Of a stretch of DNA of 64,000 nucleotides, positions 50,190 to 58,442 are shown piece after piece; position 1 is the first letter of the stretch, and every line of letters begins with the position of its first letter. The notes beneath the pieces are model-generated. The model was not told where the DNA came from, ran no database searches, and was given only the letters and a program-made list of their open reading frames with translations. The translations under genes were made by a program, and so were the position numbers. The DNA comes from Microbacterium sp. Au-Mic1. Lineage in GTDB: Bacteria; Actinomycetota; Actinomycetes; Actinomycetales; Microbacteriaceae. The stretch lies in the NCBI RefSeq assembly GCF_021341785.1, contig NZ_JAJTTF010000010.1:1-64000 (forward strand), given 5' to 3'.

Positions 50190-50822
50190 GTGAGCGAGCA
50201 GGACGCCAACGCACGGTACGTGCGCGAAGCAATCGTCGAGCCGGATGAGATCGTCAGGGCGCGCGCGCACGCGGTCGAACTCGGTGCGCAGCCGATCAGC
50301 GCCGCCGTCGGCGCGCAGATCGCCGTGCTCGCCGCGGCCACCGGCGCGCGCTCGATCGTCGAGATCGGCACCGGCGCCGGCGTCTCCGGGCTGTGGCTGC
50401 TGCGCGGCGCCCCGAAGGCCGTGCTCACGTCGATCGACAACGAGCCGGAGCACCTCGCCGCCGCGCGCAGCGCCTTCCAGGACGCACGGATCGCCCCGAC
50501 CCGTGCGCGCTTCATCGCCGGCAGAGCCGCCGATGTGCTGCCCCGGATGAACGAGGCCGCCTACGACATCGTCCTGGTGGACGCGGATCCCGAGAACGTG
50601 ATCGAGTACGTCGAGCACGGCCTGCGGCTCGTCCGTGCCGGCGGGACCGTGCTCGTTCCGCGCGTGCTGGCCGGCGGAAGGGTCGCGGATCCGGTGCAGC
50701 GCGACGACGTCACCGTCGCGTATCGCTCGCTCATCCAGGAGACCCAGCAGTCCCCGGCCGTGCTCGCCGCGCTGAGCACCGTCGGCGAGGGGCTGCTGCA
50801 GCTGACCGGCATCGCGGAATGA
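50190..50822 (+). CDS. Class I SAM-dependent O-methyltransferase
   Basis: 210 residues, catechol/caffeoyl-CoA O-methyltransferase fold. SIVEIGTGAGVSGLWLL (SAM motif I), LTSIDNEPEHLAAAR, IVLVDADPENVIEYVEHGLRL (motif with the metal Asp) and VRAGGTVLVPRVL. The gene matches mycobacterial Rv1220c in order. The substrate is not established. The GTG at 50190 has GGAG 5 nt upstream; an ATG at 50156 is out of frame. A perfect terminator begins directly after the stop. Confidence 0.9.
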   Translation: MSEQDANARYVREAIVEPDEIVRARAHAVELGAQPISAAVGAQIAVLAAATGARSIVEIGTGAGVSGLWLLRGAPKAVLTSIDNEPEHLAAARSAFQDARIAPTRARFIAGRAADVLPRMNEAAYDIVLVDADPENVIEYVEHGLRLVRAGGTVLVPRVLAGGRVADPVQRDDVTVAYRSLIQETQQSPAVLAALSTVGEGLLQLTGIAE

Positions 50823-50851
50823 CGAAAGGCCCGCAGGAAGCGGGCCTTTCG
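50823..50851 (+). terminator. Terminator after the O-methyltransferase
   Basis: CGAAAGGCCCGC / GCGGGCCTTTCG, a 12-bp perfect stem with a 5-nt loop, starts at the base after the stop. A-rich on one side and T-rich on the other, so active in both directions; it also faces the convergent DUF3117 gene. Confidence 0.85.
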
Positions 50852-50889
50852 AAGATCTGAGAAGATCTGGATTCTGTGCAATCGTGCGG

Positions 50890-51063
50890 TCAGGCGGCTG
50901 CCACGACGCTGCTGAGCACGTCGTGAAGCTCCTTCGCCTCGGCGTCGTTGACGGAGACGACCAGACGCCCGCCGCCCTCGAGCGGCACGCGCACGATGAT
51001 CAGCCGGCCCTCCTTCACGGCCTCCATAGGTCCGTCGCCAGTCCTCGGCTTCATCGCTGCCAT
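50890..51063 (-). CDS. DUF3117 small protein (57 aa)
   Basis: 57 residues: MAAMKPRTGDGPMEAVKEGR, then LIIVRVPLEGGGRLVVSVND and a C-terminal helix AEAKELHDVLSSVVAAA. This is the very conserved actinobacterial DUF3117 (Rv1211 in M. tuberculosis). The DGPxEAxKEGR-x-hydrophobic-RVPLEGGGRLVV motif is diagnostic. Function unknown. ATG with AAAGGGAG upstream. A TAATAT -10 lies at 51100-51105, so it is independently transcribed. Confidence 0.9.
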   Translation of the reverse strand: MAAMKPRTGDGPMEAVKEGRLIIVRVPLEGGGRLVVSVNDAEAKELHDVLSSVVAAA

Positions 51064-51099
51064 CGCGGTGCTCCCTTTCCTCGGTGGTCTACAGCTCCC

Positions 51100-51105
51100 A
51101 TATTA
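51100..51105 (-). promoter_or_regulatory. -10 hexamer TAATAT for the DUF3117 gene
   Basis: TAATAT on the minus strand, the best -10 match in the window. It gives a ~30-nt leader with an AAAGGGAG ribosome site. No obvious -35. Confidence 0.5.
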
Positions 51106-51164
51106 GTGGGTGCTGGGACACCGCTTACCGCGGCGTGGCCGGGCCGGGTGGTGCGCGCGCCGGC

Positions 51165-52436
51165 TCAGGGCACGCGCCAGAAGGTGTTCGCCAGGCCGTA
51201 CACGTTCGCGATCCACAGCGCCTGCAGGCCGATGCACGCCACCAGCACGGCGATGCGCAGCCACCAGGAGCGGCGCCAGCCGACCGCGCCCCAGAGCGGT
51301 GCGAGCGGGAACAGGAGCCGCAGCGTGCTGGACTGCGGGAAGAACACGGCGAGCAGATACAGTGCGTAGCTCGCCGCGAAGAGCCGGATCTCCGGACCGA
51401 GTCGCCGCACCCCGGGGCCGAAGATCAGCGCCGCGGCGAACAGCAGCACGAGCAGTGCCAGCGCGACGAGCCCGAGCCATCCGGGCAGACCCAGCAGCTG
51501 CGCCCAGTACGGCATCGCGCTCAGCCACCCCTCGAACGGCGAGAAAACGGTGTGCCCGTCCTGCGGCATCCAGAACCCGCGCCAGCTCAGCTCGGTCTCC
51601 AGGTAGGCATTCGGCACGCCCGTCGCGATGCCCGCGATCACCTGCCAGGCGAAACCCACGACGACGCCCAGCGCGCCGAGTCCGAGGTAGTGCGCGATCT
51701 CGCGTCCGGACAGCGGATCCGACTTCCGTCGGATCCAGCGCACCACGAGCATGAGGCCGAGCATCAGCGCGAACGACAGCACGCCGGGGCGCGTGAAGCC
51801 CATCAGCACGATCAGCGGGTACAGCCGCACGTAGCGGCGGCGGATCAGGCCGTCGAGCGCGAGCAGCAGGAACAGCATGTTCAGGACCTCGGCATAGCCC
51901 ACCTGGAACAGGGCTCCGAGGGGCCCGGAGGCGAAGAAGACGACGGTCCACACGGCCGCCATCCGGCCGATCCGACCACGCATCATCCGGAACAGCACGA
52001 GGCAGCAGAGATATCCCGCGACCAGGGACACGAGAGCCGCTCCCACTCCCCAGCCGCCATCGCCGAACGGAAGCGCGAAGACCTGTGAGACCCAGGGGTA
52101 CACCGGCAGGAAGGCCCAGGAGTTCTGGGTGATGTGCCCGTCCGCCCCGAGCGGGAGCGTGGTCGGATAGCCGTACACGACGATGTACCAGTACCACTGC
52201 GCATCCCAACCGGTCACGAATGAGGCGATCGACGCCCCGTGCCCGAACCGCGAACCCGGAGCGCCGGAGAGACCGGTCGCCCACAGCAGCAGGCCCGTGG
52301 TGATCAGGCGCGCTCCGAGGTAGATCGCGAGGATTCCGGCCCACGCGGGGGTGCGGGAGTAGCTCCGGGCTGCCCAGCGCGGCCCGGTCGCCGCAGAACG
52401 CGGGCGGCGCACCGCCGCTGCAGCGAGCTCAGACAC
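51165..52436 (-). CDS. PIG-V-like mannosyltransferase / GT-C membrane glycosyltransferase
   Basis: 423 residues and about ten transmembrane helices. The first luminal loop has FVTGWDAQWYWYIVVYGYP, where the WDAxWY motif is the GT-C acidic site of PIG-V and actinobacterial alpha-mannosyltransferases. QNSWAFLPVYPWVS and PYWAQLLG loops follow. Such enzymes use polyprenyl-phospho-mannose to glycosylate lipids or exported proteins. The GTG overlaps the dapE stop by 8 nt (GTGTCTGA), so it is coupled to a lysine-pathway gene with no obvious functional link. Substrate unknown. Confidence 0.85.
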   Translation of the reverse strand: MSELAAAAVRRPRSAATGPRWAARSYSRTPAWAGILAIYLGARLITTGLLLWATGLSGAPGSRFGHGASIASFVTGWDAQWYWYIVVYGYPTTLPLGADGHITQNSWAFLPVYPWVSQVFALPFGDGGWGVGAALVSLVAGYLCCLVLFRMMRGRIGRMAAVWTVVFFASGPLGALFQVGYAEVLNMLFLLLALDGLIRRRYVRLYPLIVLMGFTRPGVLSFALMLGLMLVVRWIRRKSDPLSGREIAHYLGLGALGVVVGFAWQVIAGIATGVPNAYLETELSWRGFWMPQDGHTVFSPFEGWLSAMPYWAQLLGLPGWLGLVALALLVLLFAAALIFGPGVRRLGPEIRLFAASYALYLLAVFFPQSSTLRLLFPLAPLWGAVGWRRSWWLRIAVLVACIGLQALWIANVYGLANTFWRVP

Positions 52437-53502
52437 CGCTGAGCCAGGAACGCAGGCCCCGTTCGGTGGCCGTGATCTGCGTGAGCGGCACCCGCTCCTC
52501 GTCGTGATGGGCGAGATGCGGATCCCCCGGTCCGTAGTTGACGGCGGGGATGCCCAGCGCGGAGAAGCGTGCCACGTCGGTCCACCCGTACTTCGGCTGC
52601 GGGGTCGCGCCGACGGCGGCGAGGAAATCCTGTGCGATCGGGGCGTCGAGGCCGGGGCGCGCACCCTCGGCGACGTCCGTGATCTCGACCGCGAACCCGG
52701 CGAACACGTTGCGCACGTGCGCCTCCGCATCGGTCGCGGACTTGCTCGGGGCGAATCGGTAGTTCACCTCGACCTCGCAGGCATCGGGGATCACGTTGCC
52801 GGCGATGCCGCCGCTGATCCGCACCGCGTTCAGCCCCTCGCGGTACACCAGAGCGTCGACCGCGATCTCGCGCGGACGGTACTCGGCGAGACGCGCGAGG
52901 ATCGGTGCGGCACGGTGGATCGCGTTCTCGCCGATCCATGCGCGTGCCGAATGCGCCCGCACGCCGGTCGTGCGGACGACGGCGCGCAGGGTGCCGTTGC
53001 AGCCGCCCTCGACCTCGCCGTTGGAGGGCTCGCCGAGGATCGCGAAGTCGGCCTGGAACAGATCCGGGCGGCGATCGGCGAGGAGCTTGAGGCCGTTGCG
53101 CGCGGCCTCCACCTCCTCGTTGTCGTACCACATCCACGTGATGTCGACCACGGGCTCGGTGAGCTCGGCGGCGAGCTTGAGCTGCACGGCGACCCCGGCC
53201 TTCATGTCTACTGTGCCGCGCCCCCAGATCAGCGCCTCGCCGTCGATGACCACGTCGCGCGTCGGCACGTTCGCGTTGATCGGGACCGTGTCGATGTGCC
53301 CGGCGATCGCCACGCGCTGCGCGCGACCCAGGTTCGTGCGGGCGACGATCGTGTTGCCCTCGCGCAGCACCTCGAGATGGCCGAGCGCGCGCACGGCCTC
53401 CTCGATCAGGTCTGCCAGGGGCTTCTCCTCCCCCGAAACGCTGGGGATGTCGCAGATCGCGCGGGTGATGTCCGCCGCGGAGGCGGTGAGATCGAGCGGC
53501 AT
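52429..53502 (-). CDS. dapE: Succinyl-diaminopimelate desuccinylase
   Basis: 357 residues, M20 metallopeptidase family. VAIAGHIDTVPIN (first metal His-x-Asp), WGRGTVDMKAG (bridging Asp), WYDNEEVEAARNG (Glu pair), ILGEPSNGEVEGGCNG, the lid domain with GVRAHSARAWIGENAIHR, and YGPGDPHLAHHDEERV (last His ligand). This is the actinobacterial DapE form. It releases succinate from N-succinyl-LL-diaminopimelate in lysine and peptidoglycan synthesis. The ATG at 53502 lies 7 nt after TAGGGT. Divergent from dapD across 65 bp, as in mycobacteria. Confidence 0.95.
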   Translation of the reverse strand: MPLDLTASAADITRAICDIPSVSGEEKPLADLIEEAVRALGHLEVLREGNTIVARTNLGRAQRVAIAGHIDTVPINANVPTRDVVIDGEALIWGRGTVDMKAGVAVQLKLAAELTEPVVDITWMWYDNEEVEAARNGLKLLADRRPDLFQADFAILGEPSNGEVEGGCNGTLRAVVRTTGVRAHSARAWIGENAIHRAAPILARLAEYRPREIAVDALVYREGLNAVRISGGIAGNVIPDACEVEVNYRFAPSKSATDAEAHVRNVFAGFAVEITDVAEGARPGLDAPIAQDFLAAVGATPQPKYGWTDVARFSALGIPAVNYGPGDPHLAHHDEERVPLTQITATERGLRSWLSGV

Positions 53503-53509
53503 GGTCCCC

Positions 53510-53515
53510 ACCCTA
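53510..53515 (-). promoter_or_regulatory. -10 hexamer TAGGGT for dapE
   Basis: TAGGGT on the minus strand ends 7 nt before the ATG at 53502. Confidence 0.45.
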
Positions 53516-53555
53516 GCGCCGCGTCATGAAGGGGAAGCTGGGGGCGGGCGTTCGG

Positions 53556-53561
53556 TAGCGT
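53556..53561 (+). promoter_or_regulatory. -10 hexamer TAGCGT for dapD
   Basis: TAGCGT ends 6 nt before the ATG at 53568; GGAGGC fills the gap and could also serve as ribosome site only if transcription starts further upstream. Confidence 0.5.
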
Positions 53562-53567
53562 GGAGGC

Positions 53568-54521
53568 ATGAGCGACGCGCGCATGATCCACGGCTCCGGC
53601 CTGACCACCATCGCCGGCGACGGCACCGTCCTGGACGCCTGGTTCGCCGAGATCGGCGCGGCCGAGCCGTCCGAGGCAGAGCTCGCCGCGTCCGCCATGA
53701 CCCTCGAGGCCCTCGCCGGTGCGGACGAGCGCCGCAACGTCACCGTCGAGACGGTGCAGCTCTCGATCGACCTGGATGCGGCTCCCGCCTCCACCGCCGA
53801 CGCCTACCTGCGCCTGCACGCCCTCTCGCACCTGCTGGTGCGCCCCAACGAGCTGAACCTCGACGGCATCTTCGGGCACCTCCCGAACGTCGCCTGGACC
53901 AGCGCCGGCCCGATGCTCCCCGCCGACGCCGCACGACTGCGTCCGCTGCTGCAGCGTTCCGGGATCCAGATCTCGGGCGTGGACAAGTTCCCGCGGCTCA
54001 CCGACTACGTGCTTCCGGAGGGCGTGCGGATCGCGGACGCGTCGCGGGTGCGCCTGGGCGCCCACCTGGCGCCCGGCACCACGGTCATGCACGAGGGCTT
54101 CGTGAACTTCAATGCGGGCACGCTCGGCGCCTCGATGGTCGAGGGCCGGATCTCCCAGGGTGTGGTCGTCGGCGACGGATCCGACATCGGCGGAGGCTCC
54201 TCGATCATGGGCACGCTGTCCGGCGGCGGCACCCACCGGGTCTCGATCGGCGCGCGCACCCTGCTCGGCGCGAACGCCGGCATCGGCATCTCCCTCGGTG
54301 ACGACTGCATCGTCGAGGCGGGGCTCTACGTCACGGCCGGCACGAAGATCGTGCTCGCCGACGGCGCCCCCCTGGCCGACGGCGGACGGCCCGTCGTCAA
54401 GGGCGCGGACCTGAGCGGCGAGAACGGGATCCTGTTCCGCCGCAACTCCCTCTCCGGAGCCGTCGAGGCCGTGCGCCGCGCCGGCGTGGGCGTGACGCTG
54501 AACGAGGCCCTGCACGCCTAG
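53568..54521 (+). CDS. dapD: 2,3,4,5-tetrahydropyridine-2,6-dicarboxylate N-succinyltransferase
   Basis: 317 residues. An N-terminal domain precedes a left-handed beta-helix visible as hexapeptide repeats from ~165 ([80 protein letters not shown]). The length and MVEGRIS...[10 protein letters not shown] core mark the actinobacterial DapD class. It transfers succinyl from succinyl-CoA and acts as a trimer. With DapC and DapE also in the window, three steps of this branch lie within 8 kb. Confidence 0.96.
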   Translation: MSDARMIHGSGLTTIAGDGTVLDAWFAEIGAAEPSEAELAASAMTLEALAGADERRNVTVETVQLSIDLDAAPASTADAYLRLHALSHLLVRPNELNLDGIFGHLPNVAWTSAGPMLPADAARLRPLLQRSGIQISGVDKFPRLTDYVLPEGVRIADASRVRLGAHLAPGTTVMHEGFVNFNAGTLGASMVEGRISQGVVVGDGSDIGGGSSIMGTLSGGGTHRVSIGARTLLGANAGIGISLGDDCIVEAGLYVTAGTKIVLADGAPLADGGRPVVKGADLSGENGILFRRNSLSGAVEAVRRAGVGVTLNEALHA

Positions 54522-54670
54522 AAGCGCAGGGGCCGTGCGCCCCGGCCGTACGCGGCCTGTGCGCCGCGCACGGAGATGTACGCGATCATCGGAGCGATCT
54601 CGCGAATCCGTCCGAGATGAGTGCACTTCTCCGAGCGAACGGCTCGGAGATCCGCCCCCTCGGGCAGAGC

Positions 54671-55240
54671 TCAGGAGCGCAGCGATCCGATCGCGAGGCC
54701 GAGCACGCGACGGCGCTGCTCCTCGTCGTCGTAGGCCACCGCGCTCACTCCGGCGACGAGCTTGACCACGTCGGCGATCGCGAGATCCGCCTTGACGGCG
54801 CCGTCCTCCTGCGCACGGGCGAGCAGCGGCTCCCCCGCACCCAGCATCACGCCGCGGCACTCCGCGAACACCGACGACTCCCGGTTCAGCCCGTCCAGGA
54901 GCACGTGCTTGGTGCCGACGTACTCGATGAACCGCCCCAGCCAGGCCTCGAGCGCCGGCCACGGCGCCAGATCGGCCACCTCGTCCGCCGCGTCGGCGAG
55001 CGCGGCGACCTCGCGGAGGTAGAGCGTCTCGATCAGGTCGTCCCTGGTCGGGAAGTTGCGATACAGCGTGCCGATGCCGACCCCGGCCCGACGAGCGATG
55101 TCCTCCAGCGAGGCGCCGGAGCCGTCTTCCGCGAAGGCCTCGCGGCCGGCGGCGACGAGGGCGTCGAAGTTGCGAGCGGCATCGGCGCGGCGCGGCCGCC
55201 GCTCCTCCAGCGTCGTCGTCGCACGGTTCTGGCCACCCAT
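54671..55240 (-). CDS. TetR-family transcriptional regulator
   Basis: 189 residues. The N-terminal DNA-binding domain has FDALVAAGREAFAEDGSGAS and the helix-turn-helix LEDIARRAGVGIGTLYRNF followed by PTRDDLIETLYLREV. The C-terminal ~120 residues are the ligand domain. ATG with GGAAGGA 8 nt upstream. Divergent from an MFS exporter; two perfect CGGAGG palindromes lie in the shared promoter region, so it very probably represses the exporter and itself. The ligand is unknown. Confidence 0.93.
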   Translation of the reverse strand: MGGQNRATTTLEERRPRRADAARNFDALVAAGREAFAEDGSGASLEDIARRAGVGIGTLYRNFPTRDDLIETLYLREVAALADAADEVADLAPWPALEAWLGRFIEYVGTKHVLLDGLNRESSVFAECRGVMLGAGEPLLARAQEDGAVKADLAIADVVKLVAGVSAVAYDDEEQRRRVLGLAIGSLRS

Positions 55241-55274
55241 CGTGCCGTCCTTCCAGAAAGTCTCGGTCGACCCC

Positions 55275-55304
55275 TTGCAAAACGGAGGGACCCTCCGGTA
55301 ATCT
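55275..55304 (+). promoter_or_regulatory. Promoter of the MFS exporter gene
   Basis: -35 TTGCAA (55275-55280), 18-nt spacer, -10 TAATCT (55299-55304). The first TetR-type palindrome fills the spacer, so a bound repressor would block polymerase. Confidence 0.65.
55283..55297. promoter_or_regulatory. Operator 1, palindrome CGGAGGGACCCTCCG
   Basis: A perfect 7+1+7 inverted repeat between the -35 and -10 of the exporter promoter. Proposed binding site of the divergent TetR protein. Confidence 0.65.
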
Positions 55305-55309
55305 CAATC

Positions 55310-55324
55310 CGGAGGCATCCTCCG
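55310..55324. promoter_or_regulatory. Operator 2, palindrome CGGAGGCATCCTCCG
   Basis: A perfect 6+3+6 inverted repeat, centre 27 bp from operator 1 and just past the probable transcription start. A third CGGAGG half-site with a partial partner lies at 55327-55341. Confidence 0.6.
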
Positions 55325-55378
55325 TTCGGAGGTCTCCCTCCACTTTACCCCTCTTCTCCAGGCTCCGGAAGGGAACTC

Positions 55379-56776
55379 ATGTCCCGCTCATCCACCTCGA
55401 TCCTGGTCGCGATCGCCGTCGCGGTCTCCTCCATCGCTCTTCTGCAGAACCTCGTCATCCCCCTCGTCCCGCTCATCCAGGCCGAGTTCGGCGTCACCGC
55501 GGATGCGGCCAGCTGGACCATGACCGCGTGGCTCATCGCCGCCGCCGTCGCCACGCCCACCCTCGGCCGCATCGGCGACCTTCGTGGCCGGCGCACCACG
55601 TTTCTGATCACCCTGGGCGTCACGGCGGCCGGCGACGTCCTCGCCGCGATCGCCCCGACTCTCGAGGTGCTCATCGTCGCCCGCGTGCTGCAGGGCGTCG
55701 GCGGGGCACTGTTCCCCCTCGCCTACGGACTGCTGCGCGACGCCCTGCCACGCGAGCGCGTCACCGGTGCCATCGGCGTGGTGAGCGCCGTCATCGGCAT
55801 CGGCGGTGCGGCGGGTACCGTGCTCGCCGGTCCGCTGGCAGACCTGGTCGGCTGGCGCGGCACCTTCGCCGTGCCGTTCCTGGTCGCGGCGCTCGGCGCC
55901 TTCCTCACGCTCGCCGCCGTGCGCGACAGCGGCGCCCGCGCCCGCGGGCGGGTGAACACGCGCTCTTCCGTGCTGCTCTCGACCTGGCTCGTCGCGCTGC
56001 TCGTGCCGCTCAGCACCGGCTCCCGCTGGGGCTGGACCTCGCCGGCCGTCCTCGCGCTGTTCGGGCTCGCCGTGCTCGCCTTCGCCGCCTGGATCGTCTC
56101 GGAGCTGCGCTCCGCCGAGCCGCTCGTGGATCTGCGGCTGCTGGCCTCCCCCGCGATCTGGCCGGTGAACGCCGCTTCGCTCCTGATCGGGGCCGGCGTC
56201 TTCGCCTTCTGGGGCTACCTGCCGCAGTTCCTCGAGCTGTCGGCCTCCGCCGGCGGTTCCGGTCTCACCGTGCGCGACGCCGGGCTCATGCTCGTCCCGA
56301 TGCTCATCGGCATGAGCGGGGTCGGCTTCGCCACCGGCGCGCTGAACCGGATCCTCTCGCTGCGCACCCTGCTCGTCATCGGCGCACTGCTCATGGGCGC
56401 GTCCGGCGCGAGCGCCGCGCTCGCGCATTCGTCGCCGTGGCAGCTCGCCCTCGCCGGCGCCGGCTTCGGCATCGGCTGCGGGCTGGCCTACGCGGCGTCG
56501 GCCGGCATCGTCGTCCAGAGCGTGCCCGCCTCGGTCACCGGCGTCGCGACAGGCGTGAACGCGAACCTCCGCACGATCGGATCCGCGATCGGCTCGGCGG
56601 CGACCGGCGCGATCGTGTTCGGCTCGGCTCCGCACGGAACCGGATCCGGCTTCGCCACCGCATGGGGGCTCGTCGCCGTCGTCACGATCCTCGCCGGCGC
56701 GATCGTCTGGGCGGTGCGCACTCGCCCCCGCGTCACGACGTCGGCGACCGCGCTCCCCGAGCTCGTCGAGGCCTGA
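55379..56776 (+). CDS. MFS transporter, DHA2-like drug exporter
   Basis: 465 residues. About 13-14 hydrophobic helices including SSIALLQNLVIPLVPLIQ, LGRIGDLRGRRTTFLITLG (motif A), VLIVARVLQGVGGALFPLAY (motif B), GIGGAAGTVLAGPLADLVGWRGTF (motif C of antiporters) and NLRTIGSAIGSAATGAIVF near the C terminus. This layout fits proton-coupled multidrug or metabolite export. ATG with GAAGGGA upstream. Controlled by the divergent TetR gene. Substrate unknown. Confidence 0.92.
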   Translation: MSRSSTSILVAIAVAVSSIALLQNLVIPLVPLIQAEFGVTADAASWTMTAWLIAAAVATPTLGRIGDLRGRRTTFLITLGVTAAGDVLAAIAPTLEVLIVARVLQGVGGALFPLAYGLLRDALPRERVTGAIGVVSAVIGIGGAAGTVLAGPLADLVGWRGTFAVPFLVAALGAFLTLAAVRDSGARARGRVNTRSSVLLSTWLVALLVPLSTGSRWGWTSPAVLALFGLAVLAFAAWIVSELRSAEPLVDLRLLASPAIWPVNAASLLIGAGVFAFWGYLPQFLELSASAGGSGLTVRDAGLMLVPMLIGMSGVGFATGALNRILSLRTLLVIGALLMGASGASAALAHSSPWQLALAGAGFGIGCGLAYAASAGIVVQSVPASVTGVATGVNANLRTIGSAIGSAATGAIVFGSAPHGTGSGFATAWGLVAVVTILAGAIVWAVRTRPRVTTSATALPELVEA

Positions 56777-56799
56777 ACCGACGATCGGGCGATTCACGA

Positions 56800-56805
56800 T
56801 AGGAT
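56800..56805 (+). promoter_or_regulatory. -10 hexamer TAGGAT upstream of the second DEAD-box helicase
   Basis: TAGGAT is 7 nt before an in-frame ATG at 56813, but the following 53 codons have only ~58% G/C in third position. The stretch up to 56971 is therefore better read as a ~155-nt untranslated leader. Confidence 0.4.
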
Positions 56806-56971
56806 GGACGGGATGTCGGATCTTCCGGCATCTCGTCGCCATCCCGGATCCCCTGGATTCGATCCCTGGAAGTGGAGCCCTGCTCCCCCTCGCGATCCGG
56901 TTCTCGAGCGGCGACCTCTCGCGTCGATCAGACGCCCGTATGCGACCGGAGATCCGGTCCAGGAGATATCC

Positions 56972-58363
56972 ATGCCTTCCTTCCTCGAACTCGGCGTGCC
57001 CGCCGAGCTCGCCTCCGTCCTCGCCGCCGACGGCAAGACCGAGGCCTTCCCCATCCAGCAGGGCACCCTGCCCGACTCGCTCGCCGGTCGCGACCTGCTC
57101 GGCCGTGGCCGCACCGGCAGCGGCAAGACCCTCGCCTTCGCGCTCCCGCTCGTGGCGCGCCTCACCGGCGTCAAGGCCCGGCCGCAGCACCCCCGCGGCC
57201 TCGTCCTCGCGCCGACCCGCGAGCTCGCCTCGCAGATCGCCGCGACCATCGCCCCGCTGGCCAAGGCCGCGGGCCTGCGCGTGACCACGGTGTTCGGCGG
57301 CGTCAGCCAGCGCCCCCAGGAGGAGGCGCTGCGCCGCGGCGTGGACATAGTCGTGGCGTGCCCCGGCCGTCTCGAGGACCTCATGAAGCAGGGCCTGGTG
57401 CGCCTGGACGAGGTGCGGATCACCGTGCTGGACGAGGCCGACCACATGGCCGACCTCGGCTTCCTCCCCGGCGTCACGCGCATCATGACCGCGACGCCCA
57501 AGGAGGGCCAGCGCCTGCTGTTCAGCGCGACCCTCGACAACGGCATCGACGTGCTCGCCCGCCGCTTCCTCTCCCGCCCGGTCAAGCACGAGGTCGACGA
57601 GGCCAGCGTGCCGGTCGGCGAGATGACGCACCGCGTGTTCGAGGTGGCCGATGCCGACGCGAAGAAGACGCTCGTCAACGCGCTCGCCTCCGGGACCGGA
57701 CGACGCATCCTGTTCACCCGCACCAAGCACCAGGCCAAGAAGCTGGCCAAGGCGCTCACCAGCGCGGGCATCCCGGCCGTGGACCTGCACGGCAATCTCT
57801 CGCAGGGTGCACGTGAGCGCAACCTCGCCGCCTTCTCCGCCGACCCGGCGGACGGCGGAGTCCGCGTGCTCGTCGCGACCGACGTCGCCGCGCGCGGTGT
57901 GCACGTGGACGACGTCGACCTCGTCGTGCACGTCGACCCGCCCGCCGAGCACAAGGCCTACCTGCACCGCTCCGGCCGCACGGCGCGTGCGGGAGCCGCG
58001 GGCACCGTGGTCACCGTGCTGACGCCCGAGCAGCGCCGCGACGTGAAGGACCTGCTGCGCAAGGCGAAGATCAGCGTCGAGATCGAGCAGGTCTCCCCCG
58101 CCTCGCCCGCTGTGGCCGCGCTCATCGGCGAGACCGCCGCCTACGTCAAGCCGGTGGCTCCCGCCCCGCAGCCGCAGCGGCAGACGCCCAAGAAGAAGCC
58201 GGCCGCACAGGGCACGTCGCGCCAGGCGCAAGGACAGGGCACGCCGCGCCAGGGACAGGCCCACGGCCAGCGTCGCCCGATCGCCGTCGGCGAGGCGATC
58301 GCGCCGGCCCGGCGCCGCCGTCGTCGTTCCTCGCGCCCCCAGGGCACGCCCACGGCGCGCTGA
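56972..58363 (+). CDS. DEAD-box RNA helicase (second copy)
   Basis: 463 residues. MPSFLELGVP start, FPIQQGTLPDSLAGRDLLGRG (Q motif), Walker A GRTGSGKT (46-53), LAPTRELASQI, VVACPGRLEDL, VLDEADHMADLG (DEAD), FSATLDNGI (SAT), ILFTRTKHQAKKL, VATDVAARGVHVDDV and HRSGRTARAGAAG (VI). The basic Gln/Gly/Arg-rich tail (~400-463) probably binds RNA. ATG with AGGAGA 5 nt upstream; a 53-codon in-frame upstream extension is rejected on codon bias. Likely cold- or growth-regulated through its long leader (inference). Confidence 0.93.
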   Translation: MPSFLELGVPAELASVLAADGKTEAFPIQQGTLPDSLAGRDLLGRGRTGSGKTLAFALPLVARLTGVKARPQHPRGLVLAPTRELASQIAATIAPLAKAAGLRVTTVFGGVSQRPQEEALRRGVDIVVACPGRLEDLMKQGLVRLDEVRITVLDEADHMADLGFLPGVTRIMTATPKEGQRLLFSATLDNGIDVLARRFLSRPVKHEVDEASVPVGEMTHRVFEVADADAKKTLVNALASGTGRRILFTRTKHQAKKLAKALTSAGIPAVDLHGNLSQGARERNLAAFSADPADGGVRVLVATDVAARGVHVDDVDLVVHVDPPAEHKAYLHRSGRTARAGAAGTVVTVLTPEQRRDVKDLLRKAKISVEIEQVSPASPAVAALIGETAAYVKPVAPAPQPQRQTPKKKPAAQGTSRQAQGQGTPRQGQAHGQRRPIAVGEAIAPARRRRRRSSRPQGTPTAR

Positions 58364-58379
58364 CGACCGCACCCACCAC

Positions 58380-58428
58380 GCAACGGCGACGGCCGCGAGA
58401 CCTCCTGTCTCGCGGCCGTCGCCGTTGC
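58380..58428 (+). terminator. Very strong terminator after the second helicase
   Basis: A perfect 21-bp inverted repeat (58380-58400 with 58408-58428) and a 7-nt loop, 17 nt past the stop and 15 nt before the convergent cupin stop; acts for both. Confidence 0.85.
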
Positions 58429-58442
58429 CGTGCGGATGACGA

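Noticed and set aside
56813..56971. 53-codon N-terminal extension of the second DEAD-box helicase from an ATG just after a -10 box
   Set aside because: Third-position G/C is about 58%, unlike real genes here, and a good Shine-Dalgarno precedes the ATG at 56972. Kept as a possible alternative only.
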